Positions 8,837-18,869 of a stretch of 64,000 bases of DNA are shown here, piece after piece. Origin of the DNA: Arcobacter sp. F155 (GTDB taxonomy: Bacteria; Campylobacterota; Campylobacteria; Campylobacterales; Arcobacteraceae). Each line of letters opens with the position of its first letter. Position 1 is the first letter of the stretch. The notes beneath the pieces are model-generated. The model saw only the letters and a list, made by a program, of their open reading frames with translations, was not told where the DNA came from and did no database searches. The translations under genes were made by a program, and so were the position numbers. The DNA is taken from positions 340,001 through 404,000 of the forward strand of contig NZ_PDJU01000002.1 in NCBI RefSeq assembly GCF_004116455.1, read 5' to 3'.

Positions 8837-10819
8837 ATGTTTTCAAATGTTTCAACAAAAGTTAAATTATTGGTTTTACCAATTTTATTTCTTGTTATAA
8901 CAGTGATTGCGGGTAGTATTTATACTTATTATAACGGTGTACTTAAAACAAAAGGTACAAATGCAAAAATAACTGATGAAATGATTCAGCAAGTATTAAC
9001 TGCTAGAATCACAGTATATCAATTTCTAAGAGTTCCTACAAATGACAATGCTCAAAAAGTAAGAGAATCATTTTCTACTTTAGATAAACAATCAGCAGAG
9101 CTTCTTCAAAGATTAGAAATTAAAAAAGACATTGACCTAACAAAAGATATTCAATCTTTATCTAACGAATATATCTCATTTTTTGATGCTTTTGCAAATG
9201 AGAGAATCAATGACTATTCTAATGGAATAGAACAAGAGACTCAAGAGATTTTAGAAAACATGAAAAAGATGGTTACGGTTGGTACACAACTTGAAAAAGA
9301 GTTAGATGAAATCAATATTCATGCAAATGAACAAAGAGCTGAAGCTGAGAGTACTCAAACTATGCAACTTCTTATTGTTGGTGTGATTGCTTCAATTATA
9401 TTTATCGTTATGGCTTTAACACTTATTAAAAGTATCTTATCAAATCTTGAAAACTTCCAAAAAGGTTTAGTTTCATTCTTCAAATATTTAAATAATGAAG
9501 CAGACCATGTTGAGTTATTAAATGACAAAAACCAAGATGAGTTTGGTCAAATGGCAAAAATTGTTAATCAAAATATTGAAAGAACAAAAGAGAATATTGA
9601 CCAAGATAGAAAAATCATTGATGAGTCAGTTAGAATTTTAACAGAGTATGAACAAGGTGACTTTAGCTCTAAAATCAATCTTAGTTCTTCAAATGAAGCA
9701 TTAAATGATTTAACAAAAATGATTAACCACATGAGTGCAAACTTAGAGAAAAATGTTGACTCTATTTTAAAAGTACTTGGTGAATACTCAAACTCAAACT
9801 ATAGAAACAAAGTTCCAACAGATGGAATCAAAGCACACTTAGAACAACTTGCAACGGGAGTAAATAACTTAGGTGATAGTATTTCTGAACTATTAAAGCA
9901 GTCTTTAGAGATTGGTCTTTCTCTTGATAGTTCATCTGATATTTTAATTGAAAATGTTGATACGCTAAATGACTCAGCTAACTCTGCTGCTGCTTCTTTA
10001 GAAGAGACTGCTGCTGCTTTAGAAGAGATTACAAGTACAATTGTAAGTAATGGTCAAAATATTCAACAAATGAACCAATACACTGATGACTTAAACTCAT
10101 CTGCAAAACAAGGTCAAAACCTTGCACAAAAAACTACTTCTGCAATGGAAGATATTACAGAACAAGTTACATTAATCAATGAATCTATTTCTATTATCGA
10201 CCAAATTGCATTCCAAACAAATATCCTTTCACTAAATGCAGCTGTTGAAGCAGCAACTGCTGGTGAAGCAGGAAAAGGTTTCGCAGTTGTTGCAGCTGAA
10301 GTAAGAAACCTTGCATCTAGATCAGCTGAAGCAGCAAAAGAGATTAAAGACTTAGTTGAAAATGCAACTGCAAAAGCAAATGAAGGTAAAACAATTAGTG
10401 CAGATATGATTGTAGGATATAACTCACTTCTTGAAAACATCAGTAACTCAACTGAAAAAATCAATGAAATTGCAAGTGCAAGTAAAGAGCAAGAGACTGG
10501 TATTACTCAAATTAATGATGCAATTAACCAGTTAGACAAACAGACTCAAGAGAATGCTTCTATTGCAAACAAAACTCATGATATTGCAATAGATACAGAT
10601 AGAGTTGCAAAAGAGATTGTTGCTGATGCACAAAGTAAAGAGTTTATTGGAAAAGAGAATGTAAGTATTAAAAAAGAGAAGCCTTCTTCTAAAGCTACTC
10701 TAAGTACTCATACTAGTGAAATAAAATCTAAACCTACAAGCAAAGATACAGAAAAACCTGCATCAAATCATACTTTTAAAGCAGAAAAAAGTAGTGATGA
10801 TGAATGGGAATCATTCTAA
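8837..10819 (+). CDS. Methyl-accepting chemotaxis protein with C-terminal tethering peptide
   Basis: A 660-residue chemoreceptor. TM1 about 11-31; periplasmic helical domain about 32-174, compatible with a four-helix bundle; TM2 about 175-197; HAMP and a second linker region to about 350; cytoplasmic signalling domain about 360-600 with the hairpin tip [21 protein letters not shown] Lys/Ser/Thr-rich tail of about 50 residues ends in EWESF (656-660), similar to the NWETF peptide of E. coli Tar and Tsr that binds CheR and CheB. The ligand is unknown. A strong terminator follows at 10832-10858. Confidence 0.93.
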   Translation: MFSNVSTKVKLLVLPILFLVITVIAGSIYTYYNGVLKTKGTNAKITDEMIQQVLTARITVYQFLRVPTNDNAQKVRESFSTLDKQSAELLQRLEIKKDIDLTKDIQSLSNEYISFFDAFANERINDYSNGIEQETQEILENMKKMVTVGTQLEKELDEINIHANEQRAEAESTQTMQLLIVGVIASIIFIVMALTLIKSILSNLENFQKGLVSFFKYLNNEADHVELLNDKNQDEFGQMAKIVNQNIERTKENIDQDRKIIDESVRILTEYEQGDFSSKINLSSSNEALNDLTKMINHMSANLEKNVDSILKVLGEYSNSNYRNKVPTDGIKAHLEQLATGVNNLGDSISELLKQSLEIGLSLDSSSDILIENVDTLNDSANSAAASLEETAAALEEITSTIVSNGQNIQQMNQYTDDLNSSAKQGQNLAQKTTSAMEDITEQVTLINESISIIDQIAFQTNILSLNAAVEAATAGEAGKGFAVVAAEVRNLASRSAEAAKEIKDLVENATAKANEGKTISADMIVGYNSLLENISNSTEKINEIASASKEQETGITQINDAINQLDKQTQENASIANKTHDIAIDTDRVAKEIVADAQSKEFIGKENVSIKKEKPSSKATLSTHTSEIKSKPTSKDTEKPASNHTFKAEKSSDDEWESF

Positions 10820-10831
10820 AAAACTTTAAAT

Positions 10832-10858
10832 AAAAAGGTATGACTTCCATACCTTTTT
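10832..10858 (+). terminator. Rho-independent terminator of the chemoreceptor gene
   Basis: An 11-bp perfect stem (AAAAAGGTATG at 10832-10842 and CATACCTTTTT at 10848-10858) with a 5-base loop, ending in a run of T, 13 bases after the chemoreceptor stop. Confidence 0.85.
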
Positions 10859-10941
10859 ATAATCTACATTTTCGATAAGCAAATACTTCACAATAAAATA
10901 CTATAATACCCACAAAATTTACAAAAAACAGGATTAATATT

Positions 10942-11421
10942 TTGGCACAACTTATAAGTAGTCTTATTAAATGGGCAATATTCTTTGGAATCTTATATTT
11001 AATATTTACTAACTTTGGAACATTTTTAATTATTTTATTTATACTAGTTTCTATTGGTTATTACATAGTTTATCAATTTAAAAAGAAGATAAGAGAAGCT
11101 TCATCTGGAAACGGTCAACACTTTAAATTTACATTTAATGGTCAAGACTTTTCACAAGCAAATGGTGCAAATAACTTTGATTTTAATGATTTTCAAGAAC
11201 AGTTTAGAAGAGGAAACTTCCAAGGTGCAGGTACATCTTTTGGAGAAGTTCCAAAGGCAAAAGAGTTCTTTGGATTTACAAGTGACCCAACAAAAGAAGA
11301 GATAAAAAAAAGATATAAAGAGCTTGCAAGAAAATATCATCCAGATATAAATGACCATGGTGATGAACTTATGCAACAGCTAAATCACTATAAAGATGTT
11401 CTGCTAAAAGCCTTTCCATAA
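10942..11421 (+). CDS. Membrane-anchored J-domain protein
   Basis: A 159-residue protein that starts with TTG after an ACAGGA ribosome binding site. Two closely spaced hydrophobic stretches (about 10-25 and 26-46) anchor it in the inner membrane. A polar, Gly/Asn/Phe-rich linker (about 55-100) leads to a C-terminal J-domain with KEEIKKRYKELARKY and the HPD motif (HPDINDH). This membrane-anchor/linker/J-domain order is like DjlA-type co-chaperones. It presumably brings DnaK to the membrane. The SprT-like peptidase gene follows after 14 bases. Confidence 0.82.
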   Translation: MAQLISSLIKWAIFFGILYLIFTNFGTFLIILFILVSIGYYIVYQFKKKIREASSGNGQHFKFTFNGQDFSQANGANNFDFNDFQEQFRRGNFQGAGTSFGEVPKAKEFFGFTSDPTKEEIKKRYKELARKYHPDINDHGDELMQQLNHYKDVLLKAFP

Positions 11422-11435
11422 AGAAAGGTTTTTAG

Positions 11436-11933
11436 ATGTTTCTTCAAAGATTAAAACTATTTTTTATAACTGTTACAGTTTTAGGAACAATCTTTTTAAT
11501 CTACTCAATCTACAACACATATAAATTTAAAACTTCCGATTTAAATGAAAAAACACAAAATAGAATCACTCAAAAAACTCAATATTTGCAAAAGTTAGCT
11601 TACCAAAAGTTTGGAGTAAAAAGAGAGATTCCAATTAGAGTTTCTAATAAAATGCCCTCTAATCTTTTTGGTGCAGCAACTTTAAGTCAATCAGGAGAAA
11701 TAGTAGTCTTTCTAAATAAGAAGAGATTTAAAGAGAGTGTTGATTATATGATTGATGATGTATTACCCCACGAATATGCTCATGCTTTGATGTTTGTATT
11801 TGGTGACTTAAGCAGGGAAAATGGTGGGCACTCTTTAAAGTGGCAAAACATTTGCAAGGCTTTAGAAGGGAAACGATGTAATAGGTTTGTTAATCACAAT
11901 GATGTGATTTTTGGCAAAACAAATATATTTTAA
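11436..11933 (+). CDS. SprT-like zinc metallopeptidase, membrane anchored
   Basis: A 165-residue protein with one N-terminal membrane helix (about 7-26) and a SprT-like domain. The zinc site is HEYAHA (HExxH) with a third ligand in GGHSLKWQ downstream, as in SprT/Spartan proteases. Substrate unknown. The membrane anchor is unusual compared with cytoplasmic E. coli SprT. Likely co-transcribed with the membrane J-domain gene, suggesting a protein quality role at the membrane (inference). Confidence 0.75.
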   Translation: MFLQRLKLFFITVTVLGTIFLIYSIYNTYKFKTSDLNEKTQNRITQKTQYLQKLAYQKFGVKREIPIRVSNKMPSNLFGAATLSQSGEIVVFLNKKRFKESVDYMIDDVLPHEYAHALMFVFGDLSRENGGHSLKWQNICKALEGKRCNRFVNHNDVIFGKTNIF

Positions 11934-11994
11934 AACAAAAAATAAGTACAAAGAGATATTTATTTAGGTTAAAATAAATAAAAAAGGATTTAAG

Positions 11995-12540
11995 ATGTTT
12001 TTTAAAGCTATGATTTCTTTGATGATTTTTTTATCAGTATCTCTATTTGCAAAGGACAACACTATGAGTATTTATGATTTAAAAGTGAAAAACATAAAAG
12101 GTGAAGAAGTATCTTTATCTAAATACAAAGGTAAAGTACTACTTATTGTAAATGTAGCAAGTAAATGTGGGTTTACTTCTCAATATGAAGGTTTAGAAAA
12201 TCTATATCAAAAACATAAAGATAAAGATTTTATGATTTTAGGTTTTCCTTCAAATCAATTTGGTGGACAAGAACCAGGAACAAATAAAGAGATTGCCCAG
12301 TTTTGTAGGCTAACTTATGGAGTTGATTTTGATATGTTTGCAAAGATTGATGTAAACGGAAAAAATGAAGACCCACTATATACATACTTAAAAAAAGAAG
12401 CATCAGGAATACTAGGAACAGAGAGTATCAAATGGAATTTTACTAAGTTTTTAGTTGATAAAAATGGAAAAGTAATAGATAGATTTGGTTCAGCTACAAC
12501 TCCAAAGGATATAGAAGAGGATATTTTAAAACTTCTATAG
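11995..12540 (+). CDS. Glutathione peroxidase family thiol peroxidase
   Basis: A 181-residue peroxidase. The N terminus (MFFKAMISLMIFLSVSLFAKD) is a signal peptide, so the enzyme is likely periplasmic, unlike most bacterial homologues. Active site ASKCGFTSQY has Cys in place of selenocysteine; the Gln and Trp of the tetrad are in GFPSNQFGGQEPG and KWNFTKFL. Bacterial Cys forms usually take electrons from thioredoxin rather than glutathione. The next gene starts directly at the base after its TAG stop. Confidence 0.9.
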   Translation: MFFKAMISLMIFLSVSLFAKDNTMSIYDLKVKNIKGEEVSLSKYKGKVLLIVNVASKCGFTSQYEGLENLYQKHKDKDFMILGFPSNQFGGQEPGTNKEIAQFCRLTYGVDFDMFAKIDVNGKNEDPLYTYLKKEASGILGTESIKWNFTKFLVDKNGKVIDRFGSATTPKDIEEDILKLL

Positions 12541-13230
12541 ATGGTAAAAAAGTTAAAGAATCAAGGACTTTGTAATGAAGTTTATAAAATAAAAAAAGAT
12601 AAAAAAGATTTTATATTAAGAGTTTTCAAAAAAACTCATACAGTAAAAATAGATAGAAAACAAGAGTTTAAAATACAAAATAAAGCATACAAAAAAGGTA
12701 TCGCTTCAAAGCCAGTTTATTTAAGTGATAAGTTTATGACTTGTCACTTTATAAAAGGCTCTCATAAAAATAAACTTTCAAAAAAACAAATCAAAGTCCT
12801 TGCTAAATCTTTAAAAAAACTACATAAAATAAAACACAAGAACAAAGTTTATTGTTTAGAAAAAGAGTTTATAAACTACAAAAAAATATTAGATGACAAA
12901 AAGTCAAAAAAAATTATTAAAAATTCCCTTGAAAAACTAAAAAATAATAATAAAAAAAAGGATTTAGTTTTATCTCATAATGACCTAAATAAAGAGAACA
13001 TACTTTTTAATAATAAGGTCTATTTTATTGACTGGGAATTTGCTTCAAAAAATAATAGATTTTTTGATTTAGCAACCCTTTGTATAAAATATAATTTTTC
13101 AAAACAAGAAGAAAAAATTCTTCTAAGCTCCTATTTTCCAATTGTGAAAGAAAAGTATTACAAAAGACTAAAAAATTATAAAGTTATTTGTAAAAATTTT
13201 TGGAAACTTTGGTTTAAAGCAAATTTTTAA
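12541..13230 (+). CDS. Small-molecule kinase of the choline kinase/APH fold
   Basis: A 229-residue protein with the phosphotransferase catalytic loop LSHNDLNKENILF (Brenner-type HxDxxxxN, with catalytic Asp and metal-binding Asn) and the metal site VYFIDWEFA. This is the pattern of choline/ethanolamine kinases and aminoglycoside phosphotransferases. It is very Lys-rich and starts on the base after the glutathione peroxidase stop (TAG then ATG), which suggests translational coupling. A choline kinase (LicA-like) or thiamine kinase role is possible; resistance is not implied. Confidence 0.7.
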   Translation: MVKKLKNQGLCNEVYKIKKDKKDFILRVFKKTHTVKIDRKQEFKIQNKAYKKGIASKPVYLSDKFMTCHFIKGSHKNKLSKKQIKVLAKSLKKLHKIKHKNKVYCLEKEFINYKKILDDKKSKKIIKNSLEKLKNNNKKKDLVLSHNDLNKENILFNNKVYFIDWEFASKNNRFFDLATLCIKYNFSKQEEKILLSSYFPIVKEKYYKRLKNYKVICKNFWKLWFKANF

Positions 13231-13292
13231 ATTTTTTTTTAATATATTTGAATATACTTTCGCTATAAAAACTATTTAGAAAAAGCAGGCAA

Positions 13293-14225
13293 ATGAAAAA
13301 AAGTTTAATTTTTATAATTACACTATTTACTTTTGTAACTCACCCTCTTCTAGCAAACACAACTACAATAACACCAGAAGTTGAAAAAGCAGAAGAAATC
13401 GTAGTTCAAAAAGATGCAGTAAAAAGTGAAGTTATGGTAGGTTTCTATGGAAGACCTTATACTCCTTCTTTAGGAATTTTAGGTGAAAGTCATATTGACA
13501 ATGTTGTAAAGAAACTTAGAGAGAAAAAAGAGTACTACGATAAAGAGTTAGGTGAAAACTTTGATGTAAAGTTAGCATTTCACTTAATCTACGGATTAGC
13601 AACTATCGATCCAGGTAGAGATAACGACTATATTATAAACCTTCCAGATAGAACTGTGATGAAATATATCAAAAGAGCACAAAAAGAAGGTTTTGCAGTA
13701 ATTATTGACTTACAATTAGGAATTTATACTCCAGTTGAAGCATTAAAACCTGTTTTAAAATACTTACAATATGAAAATGTACATTTAGCATTAGACCCAG
13801 AATTTAAAATTCCAAAACACAGAAAGTATCCTCCAGGTAAGTTTATTGGACATATTTTTGGAAATGATGTAAATGATGCACAAGAGCTAATTAGCAACTA
13901 CTTAATAGAAAATGGAATAAAAGAGAAGAAAAAACTGATTGTTCATATGTTCCACAAAAGAATGTTAAGAAAAAAAGAGTTAGTTAAAAACTATGACAAT
14001 ATTGAGTTAATCTATAATATTGATGGTCATGGTGGAGGTGGAATCAAGGTTCAAATATATAACAACCTTTATTCACAAAATGAATCTGATATCGCAGATA
14101 GTGGATTCAAAATCTTTTATAAAAATGATATAAAACCTTTAATGACTCCTAAACAAATCTTAGGATTAGAGTCAGTTGGTTCAAGAAATATCAAAAGACA
14201 ACCTTATTATATAAACTACCATTAA
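13293..14225 (+). CDS. Secreted protein of unknown function, possible TIM-barrel
   Basis: A 310-residue protein with a signal peptide (residues 1 to about 21, HPLLANT). Alternating strand-like and helix-like segments (VMVGFYGRPYTP, FDVKLAFHLIYG, GFAVIIDLQLG, NVHLALDPEF, KKLIVHMFH, NIELIYNIDGHGGGG) suggest a TIM-barrel, as in glycoside hydrolase-like proteins. Candidate acidic residues at strand ends are in IDLQLG, ALDPEF and NIDGHG. I do not recognise a named family. It is a single gene with an AAAAAGCAGG ribosome binding site and a hairpin after its end. Confidence 0.6.
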   Translation: MKKSLIFIITLFTFVTHPLLANTTTITPEVEKAEEIVVQKDAVKSEVMVGFYGRPYTPSLGILGESHIDNVVKKLREKKEYYDKELGENFDVKLAFHLIYGLATIDPGRDNDYIINLPDRTVMKYIKRAQKEGFAVIIDLQLGIYTPVEALKPVLKYLQYENVHLALDPEFKIPKHRKYPPGKFIGHIFGNDVNDAQELISNYLIENGIKEKKKLIVHMFHKRMLRKKELVKNYDNIELIYNIDGHGGGGIKVQIYNNLYSQNESDIADSGFKIFYKNDIKPLMTPKQILGLESVGSRNIKRQPYYINYH

Positions 14226-14234
14226 AACATAATC

Positions 14235-14262
14235 TATGAAGTGGCTTTTTGGCTACTTCATA
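14235..14262 (+). terminator. Possible terminator after the secreted protein gene
   Basis: An 8-bp stem (TATGAAGT at 14235-14242 and ACTTCATA at 14255-14262) with a 12-base loop, 9 bases after the stop. There is no strong T run right after it, so confidence is moderate. Confidence 0.45.
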
Positions 14263-14288
14263 AAGCTATTTTTAGATAAAATTCCTAA

Positions 14289-16142
14289 ATGAATTTAGAA
14301 GAAAAACTAAAACAACTCCCTAATGAAGCAGGAGTTTATCAATACTTTGATAAAGATGGACACCTACTTTATATTGGTAAAGCAAAAGTTCTTAAAAATA
14401 GAGTAAAATCTTACTTTAAATTTACACCAAACTTACAACCAGCAGAAAAACTTGGTCCTCGTATTTACAAGATGATTACAGAAGTAGTATCTTTAGAGTG
14501 GATAGTTGTACCAAATGAACATGAAGCTCTTATTTTAGAGAACTCACTTATTAAACAACTAAAACCTAAATACAATATTCTTTTACGAGATGATAAAACT
14601 TACCCATATATTATGTTAGATAATAGCGAACTTTTTCCTAGACTTGAAATAACAAGAAGAGTACATAAAAACAACAATATAAAATACTTTGGTCCCTACT
14701 CAACTGGTGCTAGAGATATGCTTGATTCAATCTATGAAATAGTTCCTTTAGTTCAAAAGAAATCTTGTATTAAAGGTAAAGAAGCTTGTCTTTTCCATCA
14801 AATCAAAAAATGTCATGCCCCTTGTGAAGGTAAAATTACAACAGCTGATTATGCAAAACTAGTTGATGAAGCTTGTGAATATATCTATAATAAAAACAAA
14901 CTAATCAATAAACTTAGTGAAAGAATGATGCAATACTCAGAAGAGTTTAGATTTGAAGAAGCGATGAAATTAAGAGATAGAATAAAATCAATCGAAAAAT
15001 CTCAAATCAAATCGGGTATTGATTTAGCTTCAAATGAAGACTTAGACCTTTTTGCAATAAAAGCTGGTAGAAAAAAAGCTGTTGTTGTAAGAATGTTTAT
15101 TAGAGATGGAAAACTTGCCTCTTCTTCCCATGACTTTATCAAACTTGACTTCTTAGAGGATAATAAAGATATTGATTTAAACGAGGCTTACCAAAGAGCA
15201 ATTATCAATTACTATAATAATGAAATTCCTCTACTTCCAAAAGAGATTTTAGTTGCACAAGAGTTAGAAGAAAAAGAAGAGATAGAAGAGTTTTTAAAAG
15301 AGAGATTTGATAGGAACATAAAAGTTGTAAATCCTAAAAAAGATAAGAAAAAATCTTTATTGAATATTGCACTAAATAACTGCGATGAACTACTTAGAAT
15401 AGAATCTTCTAAAAACCAAATAACTATCTATGAAGAGATAAAAGAGCTATTTAACTTACAAACTCTTCCATATATAATAGAGAGTTTTGATAACTCACAT
15501 ATGATGGGACAAGCTACAGTTGGAGCTATGGTTGTTTGGAATGAAGAGCTTAATGCCTTTGATAAAAAACAGTTTAGACACTATAACTTAGAATCAAAAG
15601 ATGAATACTCTCAAATGAGGGAAATGCTTATGCGAAGAGTTGAAAGCTTTGAAAAAGTAAGTCCTCCTGACCTATGGGTTATTGATGGAGGTGAAACTTT
15701 ACTAAAACTTGCCTATGACATTATACAGTCTGCTGCTGTGAACCTTGATATTGTAGCAATTGCTAAAGAAAAAGTAGATGCCAAAGCTCATAGGGCAAAA
15801 GGTGCTGCAAAAGATATTGTTCACTATAAAGATAAAAGTGGTGAAATTAGAAGCTTAAAACTAAAACCTAGTGACCAAAGGTTACAATTTATACAAAGAC
15901 AAAGGGATGAAGCCCACAGATTTGTTATAAACTTTCATAAGAAACAAAAAAGAAAAGAAGATAAACAAGTTTCACTATTACAAATAAAAGGTATTGGTGA
16001 AGCAAAGGTTAAAAAACTACTTTTATATTTTGGAAGTTTTGAAAAAATAAAAGAAGCATCAGTAGTAGAACTAAAAGAAGTTCTAAATGAAAAAGATGCT
16101 ATTTTACTAAATAATTATTTCCATGATGAAAAGGAAGATTAA
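14289..16142 (+). CDS. uvrC: Excinuclease ABC subunit C
   Basis: A 617-residue nucleotide excision repair nuclease that makes both cuts beside a lesion marked by UvrA/UvrB. GIY-YIG domain at about 10-95 (AGVYQYF and LLYIGKAK), cysteine-rich part around 160-185, UVR (UvrB-binding) motif around 205-240, RNase H-like endonuclease domain around 375-545 (IESFDNSHMMG, VIDGGE) and C-terminal helix-hairpin-helix (LLQIKGIGEAKVKKLL). Length is normal. alr begins 3 bases after its stop. Confidence 0.96.
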   Translation: MNLEEKLKQLPNEAGVYQYFDKDGHLLYIGKAKVLKNRVKSYFKFTPNLQPAEKLGPRIYKMITEVVSLEWIVVPNEHEALILENSLIKQLKPKYNILLRDDKTYPYIMLDNSELFPRLEITRRVHKNNNIKYFGPYSTGARDMLDSIYEIVPLVQKKSCIKGKEACLFHQIKKCHAPCEGKITTADYAKLVDEACEYIYNKNKLINKLSERMMQYSEEFRFEEAMKLRDRIKSIEKSQIKSGIDLASNEDLDLFAIKAGRKKAVVVRMFIRDGKLASSSHDFIKLDFLEDNKDIDLNEAYQRAIINYYNNEIPLLPKEILVAQELEEKEEIEEFLKERFDRNIKVVNPKKDKKKSLLNIALNNCDELLRIESSKNQITIYEEIKELFNLQTLPYIIESFDNSHMMGQATVGAMVVWNEELNAFDKKQFRHYNLESKDEYSQMREMLMRRVESFEKVSPPDLWVIDGGETLLKLAYDIIQSAAVNLDIVAIAKEKVDAKAHRAKGAAKDIVHYKDKSGEIRSLKLKPSDQRLQFIQRQRDEAHRFVINFHKKQKRKEDKQVSLLQIKGIGEAKVKKLLLYFGSFEKIKEASVVELKEVLNEKDAILLNNYFHDEKED

Positions 16143-16145
16143 AAC

Positions 16146-17168
16146 TTGCCTAAGATTATTTTAAATAAAGAAAACTACTTTCACAACCTAAAAATAATTT
16201 CTGAACACGCTGGTTCTAAAGATAAAATTGCTGTTGTTTTAAAAGATAATGCCTATGGTCATGGACTTGTTGAAATTGCATCAATGGCCAAAGAGTTTGG
16301 AATAACAAAAGCGGTTGTGAGAACATGTGAAGAAGCTGAGAAAATTGAGACGTTTTTTGAACAAATCTTAATCTTGGCTGACACTACTTTTCACAACTAT
16401 TCACATACTTTTCACATCGTGGTGAATAGCCTTGAACAACTTGAAAAAGTACCCGAAAAAACGAATGTTCACCTAAAAGTGGATACCGGAATGCATAGAA
16501 ATGGTATTTCACTTGAAACTCTAGAAGAGGCTATTCATGGTACTTTAAGGAAAAATTTAAACTTGACTGGAATTATGACTCACTACAGAAGTGCTGATAC
16601 TTTATCATGTGAATTCTTTTGGCAACAACAGATTTTTGGGCAAGTAAAAACTTTGGCTGTGAACACATGTGAAAAACTTTTTTTGCCTATTCCTAAGTTT
16701 CATTCTGCTAACTCTTCAGGTTTATTTAGATTTAAGAATTTCAATGAAGATTTTGCTCGAGTTGGTATAGCTCAATATGGTTATTTAGATACAGATTCTA
16801 TCTTTGATAATCCAAATTTAAAACCTGTAATGTCTCTTTGGGCAGATAGAATTTCTACAAGAAAAATAACAAAAGGTCAAAGAGTTGGATACGGTGGTAT
16901 TTTTACCGCAAAAAGTGAAATGAATGTATCAACATATGATATTGGATATGGAGATGGCTTCTTAAGACTAAATGGCAAAAAAACATATACTACTCCAAAA
17001 GGATATCAAATTCTAGGTAGAGTCTCTATGGATAACTGTTCTATTAATTCTATAGATGATAAAGTTTGTATTTTTGATGATGTTAGACAATTAGCAACAA
17101 TACATGATACAATATCTTATGAAATAACTACAACACTTAATCCTAATATAGAAAAAGAGATTAAATAA
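16146..17168 (+). CDS. alr: Alanine racemase
   Basis: A 340-residue PLP enzyme that converts L-Ala to D-Ala for peptidoglycan. The PLP lysine is Lys33 in [11 protein letters not shown]. The second catalytic base, Tyr, is in [11 protein letters not shown], and the MHRNG and GYGDGF motifs are present. It starts with TTG 3 bases after uvrC, so it is probably translationally coupled. The D-Ala made here feeds Ddl and MurF encoded further along in the same window. Confidence 0.95.
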   Translation: MPKIILNKENYFHNLKIISEHAGSKDKIAVVLKDNAYGHGLVEIASMAKEFGITKAVVRTCEEAEKIETFFEQILILADTTFHNYSHTFHIVVNSLEQLEKVPEKTNVHLKVDTGMHRNGISLETLEEAIHGTLRKNLNLTGIMTHYRSADTLSCEFFWQQQIFGQVKTLAVNTCEKLFLPIPKFHSANSSGLFRFKNFNEDFARVGIAQYGYLDTDSIFDNPNLKPVMSLWADRISTRKITKGQRVGYGGIFTAKSEMNVSTYDIGYGDGFLRLNGKKTYTTPKGYQILGRVSMDNCSINSIDDKVCIFDDVRQLATIHDTISYEITTTLNPNIEKEIK

Positions 17169-17177
17169 AGAGTAACT

Positions 17178-17843
17178 ATGAAATACCTAATTTTAACTAT
17201 TTTAATTACAAGCTTTGCATTTAGTCTTAGTTTTGAAGAAGTAAAAAAAATAGAAGAGGAAGAAGGTGTTTTAAAAGCTCTTAGCTCATATAGAGTTTTA
17301 GCAAAAAGAGATGACACTCAATCAATCTATAGATTAGCAACTTTATATCTAAAAGGTAAAGGTGTACAAAAAAGTATCTCTACAGCTAAAACCTTTTTAG
17401 AACAAGGTAGTTTATTAAATCATCATAAATCAACCTACCTTTTAGGAAAACTATATATTACAAAAAAGTCACCCTACTTCAATGAAAAACTTGCTTTTAA
17501 TACTTTTTTAAAAGCAGCAAATGATGGTTATGCTCCTGCACAAAATATGATAGGTCAGTTTTTAGCTGCTGGAATTGCTGTAGAAAAAGACTATAAACTA
17601 GCAATAAAATATTTTGAATATGCCTCAAAGCAAGGACATGAAGATGCCCATTGTAATCTAGCTTTTATGTATGCAAATGGAAAAGGTGCCTTTCCTAACT
17701 TTGGACGAGCTCATCAGTTTGCTAAAGAGGGAGTTAAAAAAGGTAATAAAAAGTGTATAAAAGTATGGGAAACTTACAACCTTGAAAAGTATGACCAAGA
17801 CAAGGGTTGGAAGTTTAATTTTTATACTAAACCTTCAAGTTAA
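17178..17843 (+). CDS. Secreted Sel1-repeat protein
   Basis: A 221-residue protein with a signal peptide (residues 1 to about 16, SFAFSLS). It has about four Sel1/TPR-like repeats, for instance SIYRLATLYLKGKGVQKS, STYLLGKLYI, PAQNMIGQFLAAGIAVEKD and DAHCNLAFMYANGKGA. Such periplasmic repeat proteins (as in the Hcp family of Helicobacter) bind other proteins. Nine bases after alr, it is likely the last gene of the uvrC-alr unit. Only 3 bases separate it from the convergent ZntB-like gene. Confidence 0.82.
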   Translation: MKYLILTILITSFAFSLSFEEVKKIEEEEGVLKALSSYRVLAKRDDTQSIYRLATLYLKGKGVQKSISTAKTFLEQGSLLNHHKSTYLLGKLYITKKSPYFNEKLAFNTFLKAANDGYAPAQNMIGQFLAAGIAVEKDYKLAIKYFEYASKQGHEDAHCNLAFMYANGKGAFPNFGRAHQFAKEGVKKGNKKCIKVWETYNLEKYDQDKGWKFNFYTKPSS

Positions 17844-17846
17844 AGG

Positions 17847-18818
17847 TTAAATCCACTTACTTCTTTTAAGCAGATAAAATAACCCTACTCCCATTGCACT
17901 TAAAGCTATTGTAAAAAACATAAAAGCATCTTTATTTTCAGTTCCAGGTAATCCACCTACATTTATACCAAAAAGCCCTGTTAAAAAACCAAGTGGTAAA
18001 AAAATAGCAGAAATAATAGATAGCACATACATTCTTTGGTTCATTTGTTCACTAATTTTACTTAATATCTCTTCTTGTATTAGTGTCACTTTATCGTTTA
18101 TTGAATCAAGCTCTTCTACATATCTTATTAGCTGGTCAGTAATCTCTCTTAGCTGTACTTTATCGTGTTCACTTAACCACGATACTTTATCACTATAAAG
18201 TCTATGCATTGCTTCTTTTTGAGGCGATAGATATCTTCTTAGACTAATAGCCTCTCTTCTTATCTTTGATATTTCTGTTCTTACGAAAAGGTTACTTGAT
18301 TCAATAATCATCTCTTCTATTTCACTTGCCCTATCGTGTAAACTATCAATAGTTCCTTCCATTCTAGATGTTAATCTATCAGTTAGTTCAATTAAAAACT
18401 CTGAACTATTTTGAGGTCCTCTATTTTTTTCAAAACTATTTAGAATATCTTTTACTGAAAGAAGGTCTCTTTTTTTAGTACTTACTATTAAATCTTTTGA
18501 AATATATAATCTAATAGAAATCATATCTTCTGGGTCAGAGTTCGCGTTTAGGTTAACTCCCCTTAAAGCCAATAAAATAGAGTTATCTAAAATAGTAGTT
18601 CTTGGTCTTGTTTCAGAAGTTAATAAAGCATCAACAGCTACTTCATCAATACCACTTCTATTTGTTATCCAATCAATTGCTTCTTTACTAGAATAATCAA
18701 AGTGAACCCATAGTAAGCCCATACTTTTAGTGTAGTTTTGTATTTCATCATAAGATAAACTCTTTGCACCACCATTTTTATCTAAAAGTACAGCATGAGA
18801 TAATCCATTTATATCCAT
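17847..18818 (-). CDS. zntB: CorA-superfamily divalent cation transporter, ZntB-like
   Basis: A 323-residue inner membrane protein of the CorA fold: long cytoplasmic N-terminal domain and coiled helix, then two C-terminal membrane helices (about 260-283 and 295-315). The loop after TM1 reads GLFGINVGGLPG; the GIN variant of the CorA GMN signature with VGGLPG is typical of ZntB, a zinc transporter. Single gene, convergent with the Sel1 protein. Substrate is inferred from the motif. Confidence 0.85.
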   Translation of the reverse strand: MDINGLSHAVLLDKNGGAKSLSYDEIQNYTKSMGLLWVHFDYSSKEAIDWITNRSGIDEVAVDALLTSETRPRTTILDNSILLALRGVNLNANSDPEDMISIRLYISKDLIVSTKKRDLLSVKDILNSFEKNRGPQNSSEFLIELTDRLTSRMEGTIDSLHDRASEIEEMIIESSNLFVRTEISKIRREAISLRRYLSPQKEAMHRLYSDKVSWLSEHDKVQLREITDQLIRYVEELDSINDKVTLIQEEILSKISEQMNQRMYVLSIISAIFLPLGFLTGLFGINVGGLPGTENKDAFMFFTIALSAMGVGLFYLLKRSKWI

Positions 18819-18869
18819 AGTAAACCTTTATGTGAATTTTTCTATCTAAATATTATATAATAGTTACTA

